Source: Neurospora crassa OR74A (lineage: Eukaryota > Ascomycota > Sordariomycetes > Sordariales > Sordariaceae). From it: a DNA stretch of 64,000 nt. The DNA lies in the NCBI RefSeq assembly GCF_000182925.2, contig NC_026501.1:7915917-7979916 (forward strand), in the 5' to 3' direction. The position numbers and the translations under genes are program-made. Position 1 is the stretch's first letter, and each line of letters starts with the position of its first letter. This document shows positions 36,693 through 48,067 of the stretch, in pieces. The notes under the pieces are model-generated. The model worked only from the letters and a program-made list of their open reading frames with translations, searched no databases and had not been told where the DNA came from.

Positions 36693-37136
36693 CCCACCGG
36701 AATGATCATGACTTCCAGTACCACAACCGCCACCGCCTCGGCCACGGCCACGGGCGTCCTAGCAGCCGCTGTCAACCTACCCTCTTTGACTACACCACCA
36801 CCAAAAACCCCGGTAGCACCTCCTCCGAGCTCGTCAACATCAACATCCGCCTCAACACCAGCCTTAGCCCCTCCCTCGACGACAACAACATCAACAACAA
36901 GACCACCCCTCAGCCGCCCCTCGACCGGCATGTCGTACCAAAACACGCGACCGGAAACCGAATGGAACGACTTGCCGCCGGAGATGGTCCAGCTCAACGT
37001 TCCCGGTAGTGGTTCCGGTGCCGGTGCCAGCGCGACAGCCTCGGGGGCCACTAGTGCAGTTAGCTCGAGGAGTAGTTCGGTGGCGCCCAAGAAGAAGAAG
37101 GGGAGGGCGTATCCTAGTGCTGCTTTTGGGCAGTAG
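35652..37136 (+). CDS. Naa50/San-type GNAT acetyltransferase with N-terminal PIP box and polyQ
   Basis: This intronless gene encodes 494 aa and starts at the ATG at 35652 after a pyrimidine-rich leader. Residues 6-13, QPSILSFF, fit the PCNA-interacting (PIP) consensus Q-x2-I-x2-F-F exactly. A Pro/Gln-rich linker follows. The GNAT domain (about 105-285) resembles N-alpha-acetyltransferase 50: INSLLLQVAYPDAFYAKVLE (compare NLPVRYQDKFY), IYIQSLALLSPYRSLGLAAA with the R-x2-G-x-A acetyl-CoA loop, then IYAHVWTENEEGLQWYGQRG and GFRTEGR. Naa50 acetylates N-terminal Met-x ends or lysines and is needed for sister-chromatid cohesion in animals. After the domain come 32 consecutive glutamines and a Ser/Thr/Pro-rich tail. 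The tail and PIP motif are absent from animal Naa50. The family call is good; recruitment by PCNA is inference. Confidence 0.85.
36597..36692 (+). repeat. (CAA)32 tract encoding polyglutamine
   Basis: Thirty-two in-frame CAA codons follow HLL and precede PTG in the Naa50-like protein. No CAG interrupts the run, so it is a pure microsatellite and likely length-variable between strains. Confidence 0.97.
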
Positions 37137-38338
37137 GGAAATGTTGTCTGACCTTGTAGTACCTTCCGTCTTCTGCTGCCGCCCTCTGACTGCTGCAGAC
37201 CAATGAAGTAATAACAACAAACGTAATGGCGATGGGACGGGGGAGATATATGCTGTTATAGAGGTAATACTATTTCGAAAAGCAAAGAAAAAAAATTGAA
37301 ATAAAGGGTAGTTAAATACTGTGGGGCATAATCGGGGTTGGTAAATCCCGGACTTGAATCAGACAAAAAAGAGTTTCCAAGGAGGAGCTCCAACGAGATG
37401 GCATTCGTTGCCTACCTTGGCTATATAATTCAAAAGAAGTGTGGCTCAAATATTGACACGTAGAAAACGTGTTGTTGTATCCCTATAGAAGCAGAAACAA
37501 CTTAGTTAATGTTGGCAGTAACTTGGTTGGTTATCATGAACCTCTTGAAATGATGCAAGGATGAACCAGGATGTCGTTGCTAAAACTGGTACGCCTCGTC
37601 AGAAGTGGGTGTTTGATTTTGGTATGATCGAGGTGTGAACTGTGACGGGCATTGTTTCTTCCGAACAAGAGAAAGATAAAGTGGCCAAAGAAAACCACAT
37701 CATTGCTTTGCGTCGTGTTAACTGTCCAGTTCGTTCCAAGTACATTCCGAGAAAAAAACAACTGTAGTTTGGATTTCCTGTGCTCCCACCATTGGCTTGA
37801 GCAGCATCTGAGGACTCGAATCAAAGCCGTTGTTTAGAGTTGGCTACGGTTGCGAAATGCCATCATTGATAAAGGGATAACGCAAAACTGAGAGGAGGAA
37901 CAACTGGTATTTCAAAAGTCACAACTTCGCTGGTTGATAGTCTTTTTGTTATACAGTAGATAACATCTCTCCGTTCCAATCCGGCTACCATTTCATGATA
38001 AAAGAGAAAAATATAAATTCAAAGCCCATCCATGCCTTGGGGGTTTCCCTAATGCGATAAACCCTAACCCAGTGACGCCTGCCCAATCAACCATACCAAA
38101 GGAAGAACATTGAAATATTTATGTGAACCTCATATCCCTTTCCAGGTTCCTCGTCCCATTGTCGTTCATCCTTACACAGCACACAAATGTTGCTCTTCGC
38201 TTAACACAGTTTTTTATGTCAACCTTCACTCCCAAACTCCTTCCCTGCGCTAAGCCATGTTCACATAACAATGCACCTCTTTCTGCGACATGTCAGTGAT
38301 GTCATGCCTGGCAATGGACAAGCTGCCTTTGTGGACTC
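37137..38338. other. intergenic region, convergent 3' ends
   Basis: About 1.2 kb lies between the Naa50-like gene (plus) and glucokinase (minus). It is somewhat AT-rich, with no protein-like frame and no RNA gene seen. Confidence 0.6.
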
Positions 38339-40051
38339 CTATTCCCCGGCGGCAAGCTCGCTATCCTCAGGCACAGCGGTCAAGTCGGTCTTCTTGGCGT
38401 TGAGACGCAGGTCGCTGATGAAGTCGGCTGTGGAAGTGCTCTTCTCCATGCGGGCGGCGACGAGAGCAATCAACGCGGCACCAACACCGGATCCATCCTT
38501 GGCAATACCGATACGGATCCGCTTGGCACCCTCCTCACCAATGCCTTTGATGACACGGAGAGCCTCGTAGATCATGTCACGGAAGTAGGGATAGTGCTCG
38601 ACCAAGCTTCCGTCAACACCAATGTCGATAGGCTCATCCTGCTCGGGGTCGTTGAGTTTGCCGGTCTGCAAAACAATGGCAGCAATAGCAACAGCCGAAA
38701 GACGAGCAGCACGACGACCGATAGCACCAGCAATGGCCTTGAAAGCCTGAGCGTCCTCCAAAGAGGGGGCATAAATGTGGAGGTTGGCCTCGAGCTCCTG
38801 ACGGAGGATCGACAACTCGGGGGTACTGTCAGCGGCAGCGACAGAGAGGACCGAGGTATCAAGACCCCACTGCTTGTAGATGGGGGAGTGTTCGGCAATG
38901 TTGGTAGTTGACTTCCAGTCATTGTAGCTCGAGTTATCGTCCTTGAAGAGAGCAACGTCTGGGTTCTTAAGCAGATCAATGACCGTCAATCGCAAGATCT
39001 CGCCGAGGTACATGCCCGAGACACGCTTCTCGTACATCTGAATACCGGGGTTGGGGGTGGCCAGGTCGAGCTGGACATCCCATGGTGTGTTAGGAAGGAC
39101 CTTGAGCTGGTTGTCAAACGAACCCCACTCAGTGTTGATGACCATCTCTCCGGTAGATTTATCGTACTCGCCGGCTAGGGGCTTCTTGATGTTGGAAAGC
39201 TTCTCGACATAAGCTCCGTTGGTGCCAGTACCGAAGATAGCACCGAGAATAGCACCGCTCTTGCCAGGGGAAGAGTAGGAACGAGCCATCAAAGTGCCAA
39301 CAGTGTCGTTGACGAGAGCAGCGACCTTGACGGGGAGATGGAGCTTGTCAATCTCCGTTTGCAGGAGGGCACAAACGTCCTTTCCAACGGCGTCTGGGAT
39401 ATCGAAACCCTTGGTCCAGCGAATGAGCGTACCCTTATTGATACCCAATTGTTGGACGGGGAAACTGAATGTGAAGCCGAGACGGAAGACGTTCTCGTCC
39501 TTGAAGCCCTCGGGGGAGCTCATGGTCATGCGTCTGCGGATATGTGCCTCGAAGTGCTCTCCATGATGTGTCCTGAGGAAGATTTCGACCTGCTTCGCCA
39601 AGAAAGCGAACAGCTCCTCGGCGGTCTTGGCAACCATGAGCTCTCTGGGGATAGCGACCTTGGTGTACGTCAGACGAAAGGTGGTGTCGCCGTTGAGCTG
39701 GATTGAGCAAACGCGGAAGTTGGTGCCACCGAGATCGACAGCCATGTAAAGACCCTACCATCAGAGGAGGTTAGCCATCGGTGCAGGTACTTGTCAGCAG
39801 TGTATAACCAACCTTTTCAGTGCCATTGGGGACGGCGGTGACATATGTGGGAATCTGGCTCATGCTAGCGCCATCCTTCTCGAGACCTTCGGCTGCAATC
39901 CTCAATTTGTCAGAGCTTGTTGCGGCATTTGTCTACGGCGATGGGACCACCTACCCATTTGACGAAGGAACTCTACGACGCCCTTATTGACATCTTCGTC
40001 CGAATAGTCGAACTGACCGACAACGGTCTTTGTCTGGGTCTCGAGGGCCAT
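38339..40051 (-). CDS. glk-1: Glucokinase
   Basis: The enzyme phosphorylates glucose with ATP at the head of glycolysis. Exons 39955-40051, 39813-39892 and 38339-39754 give 530 aa; introns 39893-39954 (GTAGGT, branch CTGAC) and 39755-39812 (GTTGGT...GGTAG) keep the frame. Hexokinase-family motifs run in order: phosphate-1 AVDLGGTNFRV, then LGFTFSFPVQQLGI, LIRWTKGF and the catalytic-base region AALVNDTVGTLMA. IFGTGTNGAYVE, IGVDGSLVEHYPYF and the phosphate-2/adenosine segment KDGSGVGAALIALVAAR follow. The short N-terminus and IPTYVTAVPNGTEKGLYMA resemble fungal glucokinases more than hexokinases I/II, though the two are close. The symbol follows my recollection of Neurospora naming and should be read as probable. 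Confidence 0.92.
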
Positions 40052-40675
40052 AGTGAGCGGGCTCGAGACTGGGGCGGGTGTGGGAAATGGGGGATGAATC
40101 TCGCACACTGCGGGTGGTTGTGGTTGGTGTGCTTGTTGCGAGAGGGCCGGGGGAGAAAACGTGGCCTTGGTTGTGAGAGGAGTCAAAGTGGATTGTCGAG
40201 ATAAGAAGGAAGAATAATGAAGTGCCGAGTCGGGGAGGAGAGCCCGGAGAACCTGGGGAGTTCAGGTTAATATATGCACTGGTAGTGGTGGACGATTTCC
40301 TGTACGATGCGAGTGCTTCTCCGTGGGGAATCCTCCGTGACGGTATGATGTTAGGTGGGATGCTCGTGGAGGGGCATAATCGGTGGGGTACCAGGGGCAT
40401 TGGATCGAATGCCCGCCCAGTGGAGGTCTGATGGGTACCGCGCGCAGTGGTTCCAGCCAGGTCAATTTTGGATGCAATCCGCGGCATGTCAGGTTTGTGG
40501 ACGGAGCCGACTTGAACCCAACAAGCAGGAAAGCTGCACTTGTCCTGCTCGGTACGTAACTCCGAAAGTACATAGAGGTAGCAAGTGCCATGCCCACTGT
40601 CCTGGGCCGGCCGGGGGGCTTTGAAACGGAAATTCCTGGCTGGTCCGCTGCAGGCCCGAGCTTCTCGCTTGGTAC

Positions 40676-41306
40676 TTAGGTGCAGTCCAAGGCAAAATGC
40701 CGGTAAGGAGTATACTTGGAACGGTCCGACTGAAGGAAAGCGCTAGGTAGGTAGGTAGTATGTAGGAAAGCAATGAGAGGTACTTACAAAAACGACTGCC
40801 AAAAAAACCACTGACGATGAAAGCACACGAATCAGACTGGTGAGGACACCACGGCAACTCTGGGACCATTCGCGTTTCGCTTGCGATTTGCTAACTGCAC
40901 TTGGCCCGGTGGAACGAAAGCGAGTGAAGACGGCAGCTCTAGGCGAGGGAGGGCTGCCTGGGCTGGAGGGAATATCGGCACCGGCATCCGTCTGCCTCTT
41001 TCGGGCCTCTTTTTCTTCGCTGCGTGATTTCGAGATGTTGGGGTTGCCTGCCTCTGTGCTATAGTCTAGGCTGCTTTCAAGTCTGGACAGCCCGTGATGA
41101 TAACGTGAGTCGTCAGCAGAGCCACGAGCCTGGACACCAGCTTTGTGTGCCGCCGCGGGGTCAGGCGCCGTGCTAGAATTTACAGAGCGCCGCCGCCTTG
41201 TCACACCAGGCATATCCAGCACGGCGCCGCCTGTGAAGCTTGCGGACGACGCATCGTCGGCTTGCATAGGTAGAGGTAGAGGTACCTCTCGGATGCGGGA
41301 AATCAT
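40676..41306 (-). CDS. Hypothetical protein with a C-terminal membrane segment
   Basis: I do not recognise this protein. From the ATG at 41306 an open frame runs through a basic and serine-rich region (TRRRRSVNSS, SEEKEARKRQ, SSPGSPPSPRAAVFTRF) to one hydrophobic segment (LIRVLSSSVVFLAVVF) near the C-terminus. Two 3' ends are possible. Unspliced, it stops at 40743 (187 aa). If the GTAAGT donor at 40787 is used with the acceptor ending at 40730, exon 40676-40729 adds SDRSKYTPYRHFALDCT (190 aa). The layout, a soluble phosphorylatable region plus tail anchor, suggests a small type-II-like membrane protein. It lies head-to-tail 625 bp upstream of glucokinase on the same strand. No homologue comes to mind and it may not be a gene. 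Confidence 0.35.
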
Positions 41307-43726
41307 GGTCGTTGATGCGGGGCAGGTCAGCTCAGGGCGCCTTGTGTGATAGGCCCAAGAGGATCGCTTGCGGGGTTATTTTGCGTCTTCAGGGCCGTGG
41401 ACCTGGTTGAAACGGCCCGGATCTGGGTGGCACTGATCCAATGAGGTCATGAAAGAAGACCCGTTTCTGGGTTCGAAGATTCAAAGAACAACCTCTTCCT
41501 AGCAATCGATGTTAATGTTCCTGGACAAATCGGCACGATTGGGGATGCGAGGATGCAGTGACGCACCGCCACTTGCGGCCAAAACATGAGGTTCTCACGA
41601 GCTCAGGCCTAGCTGAGCCGCAGAACGGACCTAAAAAAAATCAAGGGGTCAAGGATCACTTACACGGGTGAGGCTGTTGACGTCGTAGAGAAGGTAGGTA
41701 GATTTTGCTGCCCAGTTTGCATGTGCTGATGCCACTCTGCAGGTTCAGGGTAGGACCGATGTCATAGCACGAGATAGGGAGTCCTGGGTGAGCAGCAGCT
41801 GATTATTGAAAAGCCTCCTAGACCTAAGACCTCGAATATTCCAACGTTCCAATTGGGTCTATTCCTGGTCTGAACGGTCCCGTGGCTTGGCCGTTCTTTG
41901 ACAAAGGAGTTTTGGTGATGCGTCTGATTTTTGCAGTACTAGGCTCCCCGATGTGGCGCCTTCCGGTGACGCCTTCCTAAGTAGTGTAGGTCCTGGGTCG
42001 TTGTTCCTTTCTTCGGAGTACTGTAGCCCTAACTTTGAAATTTCGCGATAGTACCGTACGTACTCGGGGTCTCGAACACGAACTGGGGCGGCCGAGTGTT
42101 GCGACAAGGTACTAAGCGCTGGCTTCGGGCACCGAGATAGACTTCACCGCAACCGTCTGCCACGGTCCCAGATGGCTGGCGGACAAGTTGACAGAACCGG
42201 GAAAATAAAGAACGAGCTGCAAAGCCGTGCCAATACGCAGCCGGGATGCTCACCGCTTCGGAAGTTCAAACCTCTCGACCGGGTCCGTCCCGTATTTGCA
42301 CACACGCTCCGTGTCCGGGCGAGTTCACAACAACAAAAAGGAGCGGAATGCCGGACGACCCAAGCACGGCGGGTTCGGTGACACTGACAGCGAGCGACGC
42401 GATGCCTTGATATAGATGTGGAGATTCTCTGGGTTTCGATGGCACCTACGTAGAGGCATGGCCCAAGGGGTACCTGGTCTCTGTCGCTCCTAGCGTGTGC
42501 TTCCCCGTGTGGACATGGCCTATACGGGCCGACAACAGTGGAGATGTGGGTGATGTGCGGTGCGCCCTCCCACGTCTCCAGGTCTCTCCCCCAAACAAAT
42601 CATCCCCCAGAAATTGGGGAAGTTCGGTCAAATTGTGGTCACCCCGCGAACAGAAACTCGGGGGAAAACGCGAGAGTGGTGAATGAGCACACGACGATGG
42701 AACTCGGGAGAGCTTTGCTGAAGAACCCGCTCTGGAGTTGTAGCAGATCAAGACAAGATGTGTCACAAACGTCACCTCTCAGAAGGGACCCTTGATGACT
42801 TCTCTCTCCAACTAGCCAAAAAAGGAGGAGGGAGGGGAACGACTCAATTCAGTTCCCACAAAGTCGCACACCGCGCGGGGCAAGGGTAGGACGACCAACC
42901 TGGTCGCCGTCGAAGATTTCACCCCGACGCGTGGAACGCCGGATGGGGACTGACTCCACTGAGACTTGTTACACCGGTACACCCGACGATGGTGACGGCG
43001 CCGTCGGGCAGTGATGCGGAGGTTGTATTGGTTTCTTTCTCCGATAGCTCGCTCTGACGGCGGCGGTCCAGGCCTTTGTTTTCGGCAGTTATCACCGTGT
43101 CGAACTCGGTGCGCGGACTCAGTGTTGAACGCGATACATCACACATAACGGCGGTCGCAGCACGTTTGGGTACCATGGGCGAGAGCCTAGAATTACTGCG
43201 AGGGCTTCTGGGAACTGTCTACGGTCCCCCCTTCCACGTGCAAACATCGACAAGGTAATAGATGAAATAGGTTAAACTATTTTCTTGCAGTCACACATGT
43301 GTTACCTCCCGTACGTCAACTGTCAATATCCCCAACCATATTTCCTCGTGGTGTATCGTCCTCCAAGCCTTACGCTTCCTTATTTCCTGCATTACCCAAC
43401 ACGTTTTGCTGAAACAGAACCTCCCATAGCTGAACATGCGCTTGCGGCCTGCGATATTATACCACGATCAGCACCCAATGATCTTTCATCAACTCTTCTT
43501 CCAAGTGTCTCCTCAGCTGGCTGTTCCTGATAAAACAGCCACTTTGGTTTAGACCCGCAGGGGCTTCCATCCGAGCTAATATACAATTTGCGTGAGGACT
43601 GAGCGTTTTCGAGCGCTTAGTGTCCATGTCTTCACTTCTCGGGCTCATGCCATACAGCCAATTTCTTTATTCAATCATAACAGCCAAGCTGTATGCCATC
43701 TCCGCAGGGACTGACTTGTGTAAACC

Positions 43727-43752
43727 TTTTTTTTTTTTTTTTTTTTTTTTTT
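43727..43752. repeat. T26 homopolymer
   Basis: An uninterrupted run of 26 T (an A run on the minus strand) lies just beyond the 3' side of the PAN-like fragment. Confidence 0.92.
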
Positions 43753-43767
43753 CACACTCAGCGATAC

Positions 43768-44341
43768 CTAACCCGCCCATCGTCCTGAAAGTCTTTTCAT
43801 CTTACCTCCAATACACCCGTTAATCGCCGAGCATTCTTCGATACACTCGTCAAGGGTCATCGTCTTCGTGTTCGTCAAGTTGTGAGCGACCCCGTCACCG
43901 GCATAATCGATTCTACACGTATGGTGTAATCTAGCGCCATTCTTCGTACAACTGATTATCTCGTTCACACCTAGTCAGTTTATGGGTGTTGTTGGGGTGG
44001 TTGAGGTTGCTGTTGCCGTTGCGAATGTCATTGTGGATGATGTATTTGATGAGGCGGTCCTGTGAGTTTTGGTAACTCAATGGTTGGGTAAATGAAGGTG
44101 AGGTTTGCTTGCGCTCCGGCACTGTCGCTCTCACTCTTGGTCTCAACGCCAACTTCCACTCCTCCGCCTATCGCCATCCTCACGCGAAATAGGCCTTCGC
44201 CGGCGAATAGAATGAGAAAAAAGGTTCCGTTTGATGCCGCAGATCCTCTCGTTTCTCTTGTTTGCAGGGCCCCGTAGAACGTTCGGCCTGCGATGGTGGA
44301 TAGCCCATCTGCGACCCGCCGTACATTTCCAGCGAATCCCT
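43768..44341 (-). pseudogene. possible decayed gene with a PAN/apple-like cysteine-rich segment
   Basis: On the minus strand, 43968-43768 encodes a cysteine-patterned segment: ISCTKNGARLHHTCRIDYAG, then LTNTKTMTLDECIEECSAINGCIGG, ending at a GTAAGA donor-like site. The spacing (Cys, NG-x-C, DY, ECIEEC, GC) is that of the PAN/apple-like domains of fungal secreted proteins. Upstream, about 44341-44028, another frame without an early ATG is open for about 104 codons and protein-like (LSTIAGRTFYGALQT, GSAASNGTFFLILFAGEG, LTFIYPTIELPKLTG), but it ends before the PAN-like part. More protein-like minus-strand pieces occur up to about 45.7 kb (for example near 45043-45246 and 45476-45661), in different frames. 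This may be a decayed gene for a secreted or surface protein, or a rarely spliced small gene. I cannot give a reliable exon model. Confidence 0.3.
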
Positions 44342-47300
44342 ATATCAACCCGGTTGAAGATATGCTAACGGGTATAACAACGGTTGGTATTCAGGCGGCG
44401 CTGGTGACGGTGAAGGTGAGTGGTGATGCCCGTAGGACACGGCTGTTACCCCGATGGGCAACTTCTCGGTACAAGTCATTAAAGATACTACTTCAGGTCG
44501 CCATTTCCGGAATGCGTCTTCCCCGAACTGTCGGTTACCTGCCGGTTTGCCCACAACTTATAGACCATCCACCCTGATGGATCTGGCACCGTTGCACATA
44601 TACGCCGGGCGCTACATATCCACGTCGTCCACGCGCCACCAGGGGTAGAAAGCTGACTATATCAGGAGTCGTTGTGTATTCTTCCACCGTCTTGGTTCAC
44701 TAAATACGACTGGAGTCGTAGTCAGCACCAACTCGATTCTGGCAGACATGGGCCGATTCCAGGACAATTTCTAGGCACCTGCATTTCGCCCACTGGTAGC
44801 GCTTACGATAGATAACTCAAAAGTTAGAGAATGGAAAAACTCGAGTCTACCGAGATATCGTTCCCGCCGTGTTTGAGTTGTTGATTGTTCACCGTAGGTG
44901 ATGCCAGGTTGTGATTGAACTTTATATGGAATCAGCCAGCCCGCGCTTGCGGAAGGTGAAGATAACATGTTTTGAGTGGGCAAAGTAAAATTCAGGTCAT
45001 CAGGCACAGTTGTACCTGGTCCTCTGTAGGGCGTATTCGGGTTCATCGCCGTAAGATTCGAGTAGCGGAGACATCGAGCCAAGGTACGACGTCCAGATTG
45101 AGCTTCTTCCGAGAATGAGGCTTTTCGATAAGGACGTTTGAGATGGGGCAGGGCCGACGGCCGGCGCCGGCGCTGGAAACACGTGGATCCGATGAACAGT
45201 AGTCGAAGAGTTGGGCGGCCGGAGCTGCTGTTGGAGTCAGTAGCATTTGCTACATATATAGTGCTACATATATAGTAAAGACGATTTCGAGAAAACGTAA
45301 CAGAGCACTCAAGCATAACAAGAATGAAGGTGGTTGTAGGCAGGTTAACGCTCCGTATTCTTCTCACGTTGGTTTCTCGGTAGCCTTTATATCCACACAT
45401 AACATGGCGGGAGGGGCGCTTCCGCATCTTGGATCAACCGATAGACACCCGCGAACCAACCCGACAGTGCAAGGATCACATCCATCGGAAGCCCGCGGCC
45501 GAGACGGTGTTGATGATGTCCCTTTGCTCCTCGAACCAACCCAGCAATGTCATTGAACCGGCAGGCAGCTCCATCACAACCAGACAAGGTTGCGGCTGAG
45601 CATTGAGCAGGAGTTTTGGCAGGCGACGAGAGGAAGTCGCAGCAGCTGTCGTGGAGGGCACTGCCAGAGCTCCTATTGGCGAGACTTGGAGAAGGAAAGC
45701 AAGGCTACATACATAGGCACAGCCATCATGAGGGCAGTTTGCCTTAATACCGCTGACAGCAAATCAATTGCTCGCAACTCTTGAGAGCCGCTTCAACAGT
45801 GAAAGTCCTACGAGACTCTTCTGAAGTCCTACCCAGGCTTGACCACTTCAGGTCTAGGTCAGGCACAGCCAAGTGACGCCATTTACTGCGTACCTAGTGT
45901 ACACTACACTGCACTTCGGACGTGGGACTGGGGAGAAATTGACCCACAATTTATCCTCAGATGCGGAGGGGATCGCGCCTTGACATTCAGTTTTGAGTTG
46001 CTCGTGACTGTCAATAAAGTTTCTTCTTGAGTCAAAGGATATGGCCTGGCTGAGGGAATGAAAGGCTCATGAGCAAACAAGAGGGAGACGGGATTTGTGG
46101 AACAACCTGAAGGGTGCACGAATGGGAAAGTGGCGTTCCACGTGTTACCTTATCATATGTACCTAATCTTTCACTAGACTAGGCGTGCAGGCGTCTCTCA
46201 TCACTGCAACGGCCTCAACTCGCCCCACTCTCAAGAAACAGTTTTTCGATCACTACGAGTTAGCGACCGTGATGAAGTCCAAGTGCGGTTCTACATTCTA
46301 CTTTCCAATGAATGTCTAAATGGTGTTTAGAATAAGCGTCGGTATTGGTGTCCCAAGACTCGACTAGAGCAGCTACCTCATTCTGACCTCCATGGGATCT
46401 CAAGCTCTCCCCGCTATCATCCGACATACGGTGGTACCAGAGCATCAAATTGGTAGGTACATAGGTCTAGAGGGAGGGTGGCACTGTGAGAAGAGCACCG
46501 GGTACGAGTTCGTCCCATGTATTTCTTTCATCGCGAACCTCAACTGGTAGGTATTCCGACTACCTGAATTTTCGCGCGTTAACTCCACTGGATGGATGCT
46601 GTTTCAACTCGAGCGTCCACAGTACGGACAGTAACACAGCAGATTGGGGTTATTCCAGTGTCCTAATGGCGGAGAGTTACGGGAAGCTTCAGGACAGCCC
46701 ATTGATCTGCTTCAGCTGTCAAATCTTCTACACTATACGGACCTGGATCTCTACCTATCAAACACCAGCTCATCGTCATGGCATATCTGATTGTCCATCT
46801 CCTGCCCCTTGGAGTTCATCTGCTCAACGTGTTCCCTTTGGTGTGTGAACCCGTTGACATTGGCTGACATCAGTCCACTCCAGGCATCTCTCATATCACA
46901 AGCCTTCTACAAAATCAACATCAAGATTCCTCTGTGACTGGCGCCAGCTCGTGATCTCGATATTTGTTCTAGTAAAGAGGTACATTAGCGGGCGCTCAGC
47001 CTTACACTCCCACCCAGATCCCTGAGTGGTTCATTGCTAGCGCCCAACTGCGGGTTTGTTCCTTTGGAGGAAGGATCCGAAACCCCACACCAGCTGGGCT
47101 GTCAGGTCTGTCCACTCTTGTCGCTGCCCTGAGGGGTGCCCGACTGCCCTGCCACTGCCCGCCAGCCCACCGCCGCCGCTACCTCTAGGTTCCATGTCCA
47201 GCATTGCCCGGGATCCCGGCCTGGACATCCCGCTCCCACCTGCGCGGGCACCCACGGCCGCAGTCGCTGCTCCAGGCACAGCAGGTCCTAGCCCAGTGTT

Positions 47301-48067
47301 TTGAAGTCCTTCGGTCTCACGGCGGCAGCCAACAGAGGGTTTCTTTGACTGGTTCTCATACCCTCCCTTGACACCAAGACTCATTCAATTGATCGTCGCC
47401 TCCACCCAAATCTACCATTTCGATTCGCATCAGATGTTGTCGGTAGGTTGCTGCTTTGTGCATCTTAGACTAGTTGCGAAGGACTTTGTCACTGGGCCAG
47501 CTGCACCGAGTTTGTTCAATGCCCTGTAGATTCGCTGGGTCATCCCTGGCTGGATATCTCTACAGGTACACTACAAAAGTCACGAACACGGCAGGAGTGC
47601 GGATTAGTCGCCCAGACGGAAGGAATCGCAGGCAGGCTTAGACAACTTAACCGAAGACAACAACAACACCAACAACGAGCCAAGCGCAGTTGCAGCCCCC
47701 CCATCCACAAAGCCACTGCAACCTGACACCCGACCCTGCCTCTTGTGTCCTAATTTCTCACGCCCGCTCGCCGCCATCTGCCTCTGTCTCTCTCGCAGCA
47801 GTCAGGTCTTGCTTCCTCCAGTCCCGCGTCCAGTCATTCAGTCGCCCATTCAGCTTTGCGGTCCTCGTTCCCGTCCCCGTCCGTACGGTCCCGTCCCATT
47901 CTTTGCACTTTGCTGCTTGCGCCTCTTCGACCTAGCTAAAGCCTGGCCGTCCATCCATCCATCCATCCATCCCACCCTTCGGTCGCCTGCTTGCTTGCTT
48001 GCAGTCTTTCTCCTTCCCTCGTGTCCTTTCTCCTTCCTAATCCTAATATCCCCGGCGGTCCTCCCTT

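Larger units (their letters stand above)
41307..48067. other. 6.8-kb gene-poor interval
   Basis: No intact gene can be supported. The part from about 43.7 to 45.7 kb has several minus-strand frames with protein-like composition that do not form one readable gene (see the separate entry). The octamer GTAGTGTA/TACACTAC occurs at 41981 and within the 12-bp palindrome at 45895-45906. CCAT repeats lie near 47951 in the probable leader of the Hsp70-like gene. The remainder holds nothing I recognise. Confidence 0.5.

Noticed and set aside
38054-38072. AAACCCTAACCC, a telomere-like or telobox sequence
   Set aside because: Under two repeat units of the fungal telomere TTAGGG. Expected occasionally by chance and not next to a promoter.
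47950-47972. CCAT tandem repeats upstream of the Hsp70-like gene
   Set aside because: About five units only; an ordinary small microsatellite in a leader.
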